Positions 21,457 through 30,232 of a DNA stretch of 64,000 nt are shown in pieces (within the stretch, counting starts at the first letter, position 1; each line of letters opens with the position of its first letter). The notes beneath the pieces were generated by a model that was not told where the DNA came from, did not search any database, and saw only the letters and a program-made list of their open reading frames with translations. The position numbers and the translations under genes are program-made. Origin of the DNA: Lucinisca nassula (Eukaryota; Mollusca; Bivalvia; Lucinida; Lucinidae); assembly GCA_963580285.1 (NCBI GenBank), contig OY757021.1, positions 92,243,221 through 92,307,220 of the forward strand, written 5' to 3'.

Positions 21457-22729
21457 TGAGGGCAAGTCAATAAGTAACCAGCCTATCCCGTTCCCAATTG
21501 ACCGAGACAACCAAGTTTTTCTTGCCTTGTTTCAATACAAGTTTTAGGCAAGAGGGCAAAATTGCACCCTTATCGTATCATTCACTGATAAGATATTGAA
21601 CGTCAATGTTGGCTAGCGATACAAAAGCAACCTTTTTGTCAAATGACTTCGGTACTTCTATTTCAAAGGGAAAACAGGTCAGGAAATACATTGCGAGTTG
21701 ACAAATGTTTATAGGTCTTCTGCACCATCTCATGCACAAGTTAAATTTGTTACTGAAGTCGTCCTATCAAACGCGATAGGACGACTTCAGAAGACGAAAC
21801 CAGGTCTGGACGCCCATCAGATGCCACCGATGAAAAAATGTGTAACAAAGTACGGGATCTGGTTTGCACTGATAGGTAAATTAAGGTGGAAGATATAGTG
21901 AATTCATTACACATTTCACATGTTAGCGTTTCAACAATTTTACACGATCGCTTCGGAATGCGCAAGCTAACAGCCTGTTAGGTCTCAAAATTACTTAGCG
22001 ATTAGCAAATGGCAACCAGTGCATCAGTATATATGCAGCGCATCGTTGAAGCGGTTTAGGTCAAAGGGAGATGATTTTCTTTCACTTCTGGTGACTGTAG
22101 ATGAGACCTGGGCCTATTATTATTGACCAGAGAATTAAACTCAAAGTCGCCAGTGGGTAGGGTCGGGGTCTCCGAGGCCAAAGAAGTTCAAAACGCAACG
22201 CTCTGCTGGCAAGGTGATGACAACTGTATTTTGGGGCACGCACGAGGTTATTATATTGGACCTTCCAGCAAAGAAAAGTGCAACAATAGGGGCGAACGAT
22301 GCAAATGTGATCGACTAACTGCGAACTGTGATCCGTAAAAAGCCGAGGTAAACTCTCCAAAGGGATTCTGCTCCAACAAGACGCTGCAAGCGTCCACACG
22401 TGCAAAATTGCAATGGATGCTGTTGAGCGAAATGGGTACGAGCTAATACCGCACACCGCCTATTCCCCGGACTTAGCTACTACTGACCTATTCCCAAACT
22501 TGAAAAAGGATATCCGTTGATGTCATTTCCGGTCCAACGAAGAAGGCGTGGCGGCAGTTGAGGAGTGGGTTGTAGACAAGGACCCCGGTTCTTCAATTCT
22601 GGGCTGATGGCACTGGAAACAGCATTGGTCCAAGTGCATCATTCTAGAGAGCAATTACATCAAAATAAAAAGAAGGGATCGATCTCACCCAGAAATAAGT
22701 CAGGCTGGTTTTTCATTGACTCGCCCTCA
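21457..22729 (+). pseudogene. dead mariner element with both inverted ends
   Basis: The ends TGAGGGCAAGTCAATAAGTA and (on the right, complemented) TGAGGGCGAGTCAATGAAAA pair over about 28 bp. A TA follows the right end. The + strand interior encodes VTVDETWAYYY (first catalytic Asp region), then QWVGSGSPRPKKFKTQRSAG, KVMTTVFWGTHE, and after frame shifts GYELIPHTAYSPDLATTDLF with PNLKKDIR. These match the mariner order VTGDETW, QSxQW, GSPRPKK, SAGKVM, YSPDLAPSDYHLF. Multiple stops and frameshifts, including TGA inside the pattern, show it is inactive. The usual second catalytic segment (QDNAxAH) is degraded. Confidence 0.88.
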
Positions 22730-23816
22730 TAGTAATTCTACTTTGAAGTGCTGAAGTGTCCATAACAATTTTGTCTTTTCCTGTCTATCTTGCTTAATGG
22801 TTGTAGGAACCGTATCATATTTTGCATAAATGTTGATACTAATTAAGCTGTTCTTGCTATGGAAAAATCAGGGGCTATGGATCAATACTTACATAGTTAT
22901 TCTTCTTTGCTTTTTCCTGCTTATCATGGTAACTAACAGTAGGAATCTTATCATAAATGTTGATATCCATTGAGATGTTGCTGCTACTGAGCAGGGTCAA
23001 GGGACCAAAACTAATATAGTAATTCCCCTTCGTATTTTTATTGTCCATAACACTTTTTTCTTTCTTTTCTTTTGACTATTAACTTGCGGGGAACATTGCT
23101 TATGCAAGTTTTTCATTTTTTCTGGGTAATTGAATAGAAATCCATGAAGTTGATACCGTAAGAAGATTCTTGAAGTTTAAGGAAAGTCCCGCCCACCAGC
23201 GACCATGAATTCCGAGCATTCAACATGGGTAATAAGACACCTAAGGATTTCACCTCAAACCAATTAGTAGGTTCTGTGAATTATAATCAAATACATTTAT
23301 TCCGCATATATAACCCGCACACAGGCAGTCATGTGTTCCATCCTTTAACCTGTTTATGGTGACCTAAAGTCACTGACCGTCAACAACACTAAAATCTGTC
23401 TAGCACATTCTTTGGAGATTTTTTTAAACATGATTTTCACAAAACCTGTAAATTGCCAAAATAACTCTTCCTACTTCTGGTCATGTTTTCTACCAAACAA
23501 CGTAAAGTTTAATGGTAGGGTAATCTTTGAAATTTATATGACACCTATAAAGGTTCAGTCTATGTTTAAATTTTAACAGGTCATGTTGCCCCACACCTAA
23601 GCCTGATTCTGACCGTTCTACCAGTATTAAATTTTCGTGTGATATTTAACTGTTGGAAATTTGTGATACTTTTCCACTTCTGATGCCAAAATAGATTGTG
23701 GGTGCTCGTTAGAACCGCCTCAATGAGGCGGTTCTAACGAGTACCCAAAATCTATTGCCACGGGGTTGGAAAAAGAACATGACTCCGGGACTCGAGCCCA
23801 GGGCCTTTTGCATACA
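22699..23816 (+). repeat. 1118-bp tandem unit, copy 1
   Basis: It begins inside the mariner right end at GTCAGGCTGGTTTTTCATTG. It continues through array sequence (TGTTGATACTAATTAAGC), then AT-rich sequence with no gene and a perfect hairpin at 23692-23754 (GAACCGCCTCA / TGAGGCGGTTC). It ends in a partial tRNA-SINE head (GGGACTCGAGCCCAGG, to GCATACA). I find no difference between this copy and copy 2 by eye. Confidence 0.92.
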
Positions 23817-24934
23817 GTCAGGCTGGTTTTTCATTGACTCGCCCTCATAGTAATTCTACTTTGAAGTGCTGAAGTGTCCATAACAATTTTGTCTTTTCCT
23901 GTCTATCTTGCTTAATGGTTGTAGGAACCGTATCATATTTTGCATAAATGTTGATACTAATTAAGCTGTTCTTGCTATGGAAAAATCAGGGGCTATGGAT
24001 CAATACTTACATAGTTATTCTTCTTTGCTTTTTCCTGCTTATCATGGTAACTAACAGTAGGAATCTTATCATAAATGTTGATATCCATTGAGATGTTGCT
24101 GCTACTGAGCAGGGTCAAGGGACCAAAACTAATATAGTAATTCCCCTTCGTATTTTTATTGTCCATAACACTTTTTTCTTTCTTTTCTTTTGACTATTAA
24201 CTTGCGGGGAACATTGCTTATGCAAGTTTTTCATTTTTTCTGGGTAATTGAATAGAAATCCATGAAGTTGATACCGTAAGAAGATTCTTGAAGTTTAAGG
24301 AAAGTCCCGCCCACCAGCGACCATGAATTCCGAGCATTCAACATGGGTAATAAGACACCTAAGGATTTCACCTCAAACCAATTAGTAGGTTCTGTGAATT
24401 ATAATCAAATACATTTATTCCGCATATATAACCCGCACACAGGCAGTCATGTGTTCCATCCTTTAACCTGTTTATGGTGACCTAAAGTCACTGACCGTCA
24501 ACAACACTAAAATCTGTCTAGCACATTCTTTGGAGATTTTTTTAAACATGATTTTCACAAAACCTGTAAATTGCCAAAATAACTCTTCCTACTTCTGGTC
24601 ATGTTTTCTACCAAACAACGTAAAGTTTAATGGTAGGGTAATCTTTGAAATTTATATGACACCTATAAAGGTTCAGTCTATGTTTAAATTTTAACAGGTC
24701 ATGTTGCCCCACACCTAAGCCTGATTCTGACCGTTCTACCAGTATTAAATTTTCGTGTGATATTTAACTGTTGGAAATTTGTGATACTTTTCCACTTCTG
24801 ATGCCAAAATAGATTGTGGGTGCTCGTTAGAACCGCCTCAATGAGGCGGTTCTAACGAGTACCCAAAATCTATTGCCACGGGGTTGGAAAAAGAACATGA
24901 CTCCGGGACTCGAGCCCAGGGCCTTTTGCATACA
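23817..24934 (+). repeat. 1118-bp tandem unit, copy 2
   Basis: Exact-length repeat of copy 1, starting again at GTCAGGCTGG directly after GCATACA. Contents are as for copy 1. The apparent identity means either a very recent duplication, gene conversion or an assembly artefact. Confidence 0.92.
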
Positions 24935-26052
24935 GTCAGGCTGGTTTTTCATTGACTCGCCCTCATAGTAATTCTACTTTGAAGTGCTGAAGTGTCCATA
25001 ACAATTTTGTCTTTTCCTGTCTATCTTGCTTAATGGTTGTAGGAACCGTATCATATTTTGCATAAATGTTGATACTAATTAAGCTGTTCTTGCTATGGAA
25101 AAATCAGGGGCTATGGATCAATACTTACATAGTTATTCTTCTTTGCTTTTTCCTGCTTATCATGGTAACTAACAGTAGGAATCTTATCATAAATGTTGAT
25201 ATCCATTGAGATGTTGCTGCTACTGAGCAGGGTCAAGGGACCAAAACTAATATAGTAATTCCCCTTCGTATTTTTATTGTCCATAACACTTTTTTCTTTC
25301 TTTTCTTTTGACTATTAACTTGCGGGGAACATTGCTTATGCAAGTTTTTCATTTTTTCTGGGTAATTGAATAGAAATCCATGAAGTTGATACCGTAAGAA
25401 GATTCTTGAAGTTTAAGGAAAGTCCCGCCCACCAGCGACCATGCATTCCGAGCATTCAACATGGGTAATAAGACACCCAAGGATTTCACCTCAAACCAAT
25501 TAGTAGGTTCTGTGAATTATAATCAAATACATTTATACCGCATATATAACCCGCACACAGGCAGTCATGTGTTCCATCCTTTAACCTGTTTATGGTGACC
25601 TAAAGTCACTGACCGTCAACAACACTAAAATCTGTCTAGCACATTCTTTGGAGATTTTTTTAAACATGATTTTCACAAAACCTGTAAATTGCCAAAATAA
25701 CTCTTCCTACTTCTGGTCATGTTTTCTACCAAACAACCTAAAGTTTAATGGTAGGGTAATCTTTGAAATTTATATGACACCTATAAAGGTTCAGTCTATG
25801 TTTAAATTTTAACAGGTCATGTTGCCCCACACCTAAGCCTGATTCTGACCGTTCTACCAGTATTAAATTTTCGTGTGATATTTAACTGTTGGAAATTTGT
25901 GATACTTTTCCACTTCTGATGCCAAAATAGATTGTGGGTGCTCGTTAGAACCGCCTCAATGAGGCGGTTCTAACGAGTACCCAAAATATATTGCCACGGG
26001 GTTGGAAAAAGAACATGACTCCGGGACTCGAGCCCAGGGCCTTTTGCATACC
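24935..26052 (+). repeat. 1118-bp tandem unit, copy 3 (ancestral right edge)
   Basis: Same unit with about five substitutions relative to copies 1 and 2 (for example CATGCATTCC for CATGAATTCC near 25441, and AATATATTGCC for AATCTATTGCC near 25987). Only this copy runs on into the complete SINE-C head, so its right edge is the original locus. Confidence 0.92.
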
Positions 26053-26345
26053 GCGCGAACACTCTGCCGACTGAGCTACCGAGCCACACGGTCGACCTGT
26101 TACATTTCCCCCCTGCCTAATGAGATTCGTCCAGAATCTTTAAGTCCTATCCAGTCACACTGCGAGACTTATTTTTCATACTCTTTCATGCCCTCAGGCG
26201 CGGTACTGGACCCGCACTGGCCACCAAATGTCACAGGGGTAGAAAAAGAACATGGCTTGACCGGGACTCGAACCCAGGGCCTTTCGCATACCGTGCGAAC
26301 ACTCTACCGACTGAGCTACCGAGCCACACGGTCGACTGTTACACT
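26000..26345 (-). mobile_element. SINE-C, two tRNA-like heads head-to-tail
   Basis: On the minus strand, heads near 26330-26262 and 26090-26020 each show GGCTCGGTAGCTCAGTCGG (A box) and GGTTCGA/GGCTCGA-GTCCC (B box). Both are preceded by GTCGACCGTGTGG. The body between them (GGCATGAAAGAGTATGAAAA) matches the array at 60474-61170. The spacing of the heads is about 240 bp. Confidence 0.75.
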
Positions 26346-26653
26346 ATCTTTTGGGAAAACAAAGTAAAGAATATATACCCTTATAATCCCCATATGTCTC
26401 AAAATCCAGTGGGGTTTACACTGGTATTCCTTTCATGATCTTGTTTGAAGTTACTTAATTTTCGTGTAACTAAGTGTCAGACATTCAGCTGTGGGACATT
26501 TGCGGTTTATCTGAGATAAGCGGATATGTGCACACACCAAAGACTCAGACGTGCAGTCCTGTCAGTGGCTTCTGTGTGCATGTGTGCAATATATGGACGC
26601 CTTTTTACCCAAAGCTGTGCACCCAGGCAGTAACTACTGAACGCACGTGAAAC
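26346..26653. other. unassigned, left flank of the DIRS element
   Basis: No gene or repeat recognised. It contains a short purine/pyrimidine mix with TGTGTGCATGTGTGC near 26573-26587. Confidence 0.4.
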
Positions 26654-26687
26654 CTAGAAAATTTTAATTAATTTTCATATTTGTGAG

Positions 26688-26840
26688 TTATACCTACGAT
26701 ACATCTGAATAGTGCTATCAGTCGGTTCACCCGACAACCGCAGACAAAAAAAGAAAAAAGTACCGGAAGAAGTCCGGTCTTTAGACTCCCGCACCGTTCG
26801 GAAGCGTAAGCCAACAACAGGTGCTACAATCAATTTTACC
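26688..26840 (+). repeat. DIRS left inverted terminal repeat
   Basis: About 153 bp reading ACCTACGATACATCTGAATA, GTGCTATCAGTCGGTTCACC, through AACAGGTGCTACAATCAATT. It is the reverse complement of 32709-32860 with almost no mismatch. Outside it, 26654-26687 is a left-specific tip not shared with the right end. Confidence 0.9.
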
Positions 26841-26881
26841 GAAGCAGAACAACGGTAACTGAGGGGAGGTGGAGGGAGTAT

Positions 26882-26979
26882 GATTCAGATGTATCGTAGG
26901 TATAACTCACAAATATGAAAATTAATTAAAATTTTCTAGATTTGTTTCGTTAAACCTACGATACATCTGAATAGTGCTG
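26882..26979 (+). repeat. DIRS internal complementary region (ICR)
   Basis: 26882-26939 is the reverse complement of the left outer tip plus ITR start (26654-26711): GATTCAGATGTATCGTAGG, TATAACTCACAAATATG, AATTAAAATTTTCTAG. 26940-26979 is the reverse complement of the right outer tip: ATTTGTTTCGTTAAACCTAC, GATACATCTGAATAGTGCT. The two parts abut at CTAG|ATTT, which is the junction expected if the two element ends were joined in a circle. This is the defining DIRS feature. Confidence 0.9.
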
Positions 26980-27221
26980 ATTGCAACATTAATGGATGGT
27001 GGGACTAAGTAAGAGTAGACTTACCAAGTCGAAGAAAAAGCTATTTCCGCCGTTAAGACATTGACCATGGAGCTGGGTTACAAAGTCTCACACCGCGAAA
27101 AAATTCTCTTTTTCTTCATTTTTTTTTTTTTTTTTTTCGTTCTTAAAATACCAAGTTTCACCATGTATATACAAATTTACATGATCCTACATGTACATAA
27201 GGAAACTGTAAACAAACATCT
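26980..27221 (-). other. DIRS 3' untranslated region
   Basis: Non-coding sequence between the recombinase stop and the ICR. A T-rich tract on the + strand (about 27110-27139, A-rich in element sense) is the only notable feature. Confidence 0.7.
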
Positions 27222-28253
27222 CTAGGATACAGGCACAACTACTGATTGTGCTGCAACCACAGGGCCTAAACTGGCCAGGCTACTTGCCATTGCAGAAGTT
27301 TCTCTCAGATAGAATCTAATAAAAGAATTCTCAGAGGACCAAAACCCAGCTTTGACGACATCATCTAAAGGAACCCTATTAGACCAAGCCCAAGAGGAAG
27401 CTAGAGCCCTAACCTCGTGTGCATTGACTGATGTCAGTTCCAAATTGTTAGCAGCATATGCAAGTTTAATGGTCTGAACAATCCACCTAGAAATAGTATC
27501 ACAAGATATCTCTTTCTCATAAGAATCTAAGTGAGAAATGAACAGCCTCTTACGACCCTTTCTCCTAGGAGTGACCCTGTCAAGATAGATCCTTAAAGCT
27601 CTGACCGGACAGAGCAAGGGATTGACATCCTGACCTGTGAGACATGGGACTGAAATTGGACAGCTTACGACTGAGGGGAGCTGGTTTTTTGCAAGAAAAC
27701 CTGGGAAGGAACACAAACTGACCGAACCGTCTGAAAACTGAGTGCAAGTTGCAGAAAATGCATGCATTTCACTGCGTCTACGACCGGTGGCAAGAGCAGT
27801 AAGAAATACAGTTTTGAAGGTTAATTCTTTAAAACCGCAACTCTGAAGAGGTTCAAAGATATCACTGACAAGAGCGGAAAGAACTAAAGCAAGATCCCAT
27901 TTTGGAAAATGAGCCTTAGTTCTAGGGCGTTCCAATTCAAAACTTCTAACCACATCTGACAAAATTGGCTGGTTAGAAAAATCAATCCGAGAAACCTGCT
28001 TAAGGGTAGTTGAAATCGCAGAACGATATCCCTTAACAGTAGCGGGTGAAAAGTTCTTATCGTGTAAAGAAATAAGAAATTCTCCAAAATCATTTACAGT
28101 AGGACTGAAGGGATCCACTTCCCTGCAGCCACACCAATCCAGCCAAGACTTCCATCTGTAATCATACAGATTGTTGGTGGAAGGTCTCTTCGCTGAGTAG
28201 ATTCGTCTGGCAACTGATTCAGAAATGCCTGACGCTTGCATGTGTTGTTGCAT
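27222..28253 (-). CDS. DIRS tyrosine recombinase
   Basis: Tyrosine recombinase that should insert the circular cDNA of this retrotransposon; it takes the place of an integrase. Starting at the ATG 28253-28251 it is 343 aa. An N-terminal SAM-like/core-binding region (residues ~10-110, with NNLYDYRWKSWLDWC and SPATVKGYRSAIST) precedes the catalytic domain. The catalytic residues fit the R-H-R-Y pattern: Arg159 in ATGRRRSEM, His279 and Arg282 in NAHEVRALA, Trp305 at the second His position, and the nucleophile Tyr315 in FIRFYLRE. The frame overlaps the end of the RT ORF by about 160 nt. It stays open upstream to 30077, so the true start is uncertain and translation may use frameshifting, reinitiation or splicing. 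No disabling mutation seen. Confidence 0.9.
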   Translation of the reverse strand: MQQHMQASGISESVARRIYSAKRPSTNNLYDYRWKSWLDWCGCREVDPFSPTVNDFGEFLISLHDKNFSPATVKGYRSAISTTLKQVSRIDFSNQPILSDVVRSFELERPRTKAHFPKWDLALVLSALVSDIFEPLQSCGFKELTFKTVFLTALATGRRRSEMHAFSATCTQFSDGSVSLCSFPGFLAKNQLPSVVSCPISVPCLTGQDVNPLLCPVRALRIYLDRVTPRRKGRKRLFISHLDSYEKEISCDTISRWIVQTIKLAYAANNLELTSVNAHEVRALASSWAWSNRVPLDDVVKAGFWSSENSFIRFYLRETSAMASSLASLGPVVAAQSVVVPVS

Positions 28254-30232
28254 AGCAACCAGGCGTGAAGACGGAACACCTGAGGGGTGGGATGCAACAT
28301 TCTGGATATAGGTTGAAACAATAGATCCCTCCTTGCTGGTAGAGATAGAGGAGGGGCTATGATCAAGGATAATAGAAGAGGATACCACGCTTGTCCCTCC
28401 CAAAGTGGTGCTATTAGACAAACTAAGCATTCTTCGTTCTGAACCTTCTTCAAACACTGAAGAATGAGAGGAAATGGGGGAAAGGCATATGCCCACAGAC
28501 CCCTCCAACTCAGATTCAGGGCGTCTATTGCATACGCCTCTGGATCCGGAGCGGGAGACACAAACAACTGTAACTTCTTGTTCAGGCGTGTGGCAAACAG
28601 ATCCAAATGTGGGGTACCCCAAATTTGGAAAATCTGGTCTGCTGTCTGTTGCCTTAGAGACCATTCTGTCTGAACAATGTTCCCTTTCCTGCTCAGGCAG
28701 TCGGCCAAGGCATTGAGACGACCGGGTAAATGCCGCGCTTTGACATGGACCCTGTTCTTGGCACACCATAATGCAATCTCTACTGAAAGATTGCACAGAG
28801 TGTACGAATGAGACCCCCCTTGCCTGTTGATATACGCCGACACTGTTGTGTTGTCTGTCATCAGAAGCACAGAGTGACCATGTATGTGGGAAGCGAATGC
28901 CTGAAGAGCAAGCGAAACCGCTTTCAATTCCAGAACATTGATGTGCTGAGATTTCAACTCTAGGGACCAGGATCCTGACGCCATCAGAGATTCCATGTGT
29001 GCGCCCCAGCCCTCTAGACTTGCATCTGTAAACAATTGCAGATCGGGGGTGGGGTGATGGAGAGGGGACATGGACATTAGAAACTCCAAGTCTGTCCACT
29101 GCTTGACTGCTTTGACGAACCAAGGACCTAACGGAATCCTGTCGTCCCACAAAGCCAGTCTCTGACACCATCTCTCTTTGAGTTCCCACTGAAGAGGCCT
29201 CTTGAATGCCCTCCCCAGGGGTAGGAGATTGGCCATGGACTCCATCTGACCCAGAATGGAATGCAACTGTCGAGCTGTGGCATGTTTGGCTCCTACGTTT
29301 TTGAAAAGTATCTTGCGAAAGGATAGGATTCTGTCCTGTGACGGTCCTATCAAAGCAGCTCTTAGGTTGACTCGAGCTCCAAGAAACTGGAAATTCTGAA
29401 CAGGAACTAGCTCTGATTTCTCCCAGTTGGGAAGAAAACCTAGATTGAGGATAATGCTCAGAAGCCTTCTGCTGTGAAGCCATGATAGGGTTTCTGATAC
29501 AGAAGGTTGTAACCAGTCGTCCAGGTAAGCATGAACCCGAATACCCTGACGACGAATGTGGACCAGCACCGTTTTCAATACGCGAGTGAAGACATAAGGA
29601 CTTACAGAAAGCCCGAATGGAAGAACTCGGAATTGATACAGTTTCCCTTCGAAGAAGAAGCGAAGGTAGCGTCGAGACCTGCGATGAATCAGAATATGAA
29701 AATAGGCGTCCTTCAGATCTAAAGACGTTACCCAATCGTCCTTCTGAAGAGCCAGTCTGATTGATTCTAACGTCTCCATTTTGAAGTGAGGACATAGAAC
29801 AAACTGGTTCAGACGGGACAGATCTATGACTGGTCTCCATCCCCCTGACCTCTTTGATACCAGAAAAATCCGGCTGAAAAAGCCTCGTTTTGGATGGAAA
29901 TCCTTGACTTCCTCTATAGCATGTTTTTGGAGCAATGATGTTACTTCTTCTCTCAAAATCCCCATCTTGAGGGGATCCTGAGGCATGCGAGTACACCACT
30001 TTGGAGGGAACCGAAATAGTCGTGGTAGGACACTTAACTGAATGCGATACCCACTTCGGATTATAGAAAGCGTCCAAACATCCGAAGTAATCTTTTCCCA
30101 GGCCTCTAGGAAGAAAGAAATTCTTCCTCCTGATGGCAGGTCTGATCTTGGGACCTGATTTTCGTAAGAGCTGGATGCCCTTACCCTTAATGTAGAGACC
30201 TGGGAACCGAAGTGGGCACCCCTATGGGGCAT
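28094..30232 (-). CDS. DIRS reverse transcriptase / RNase H / methyltransferase-like polyprotein
   Basis: 712-aa polyprotein that copies the element RNA. RT (residues ~90-290): motif A LDLKDAYFHI with catalytic Asp172, fingers segment GGWRPVIDLSRLN (130-142), LPFGLSVSP (204-212), and the catalytic box YLDD at 236-239. RNase H (~395-515): FTDAS Asp403, VLELKAV Glu435, MTDN Asp460 and LADCLSR Asp511 form the D-E-D-D set. The C-terminal part (~538-625) has HLDLFATRLN, YAFPPFPLI and PLWEGQAWYP, the Dam-like methyltransferase region typical of DIRS elements. The ATG overlaps the Gag-like stop (ATGCCCCATAG), an 11-nt overlap that suggests stop-restart coupling. All catalytic residues are intact. 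Confidence 0.93.
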   Translation of the reverse strand: MPHRGAHFGSQVSTLRVRASSSYENQVPRSDLPSGGRISFFLEAWEKITSDVWTLSIIRSGYRIQLSVLPRLFRFPPKWCTRMPQDPLKMGILREEVTSLLQKHAIEEVKDFHPKRGFFSRIFLVSKRSGGWRPVIDLSRLNQFVLCPHFKMETLESIRLALQKDDWVTSLDLKDAYFHILIHRRSRRYLRFFFEGKLYQFRVLPFGLSVSPYVFTRVLKTVLVHIRRQGIRVHAYLDDWLQPSVSETLSWLHSRRLLSIILNLGFLPNWEKSELVPVQNFQFLGARVNLRAALIGPSQDRILSFRKILFKNVGAKHATARQLHSILGQMESMANLLPLGRAFKRPLQWELKERWCQRLALWDDRIPLGPWFVKAVKQWTDLEFLMSMSPLHHPTPDLQLFTDASLEGWGAHMESLMASGSWSLELKSQHINVLELKAVSLALQAFASHIHGHSVLLMTDNTTVSAYINRQGGSHSYTLCNLSVEIALWCAKNRVHVKARHLPGRLNALADCLSRKGNIVQTEWSLRQQTADQIFQIWGTPHLDLFATRLNKKLQLFVSPAPDPEAYAIDALNLSWRGLWAYAFPPFPLILQCLKKVQNEECLVCLIAPLWEGQAWYPLLLSLIIAPPLSLPARRDLLFQPISRMLHPTPQVFRLHAWLLCNNTCKRQAFLNQLPDESTQRRDLPPTICMITDGSLGWIGVAAGKWIPSVLL

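Noticed and set aside
22699..26052. Long terminal repeats of a retroelement (1118-bp direct repeats)
   Set aside because: Three adjacent copies with no internal coding region between them, no TG..CA ends and no primer-binding site. The units are tandem duplicates of mixed transposon debris.
26640..26980. A separate small palindromic element (~290 bp) beside the DIRS element
   Set aside because: The inverted segments are fully explained as left ITR plus ICR of the DIRS element, because each ICR half matches one outer tip.
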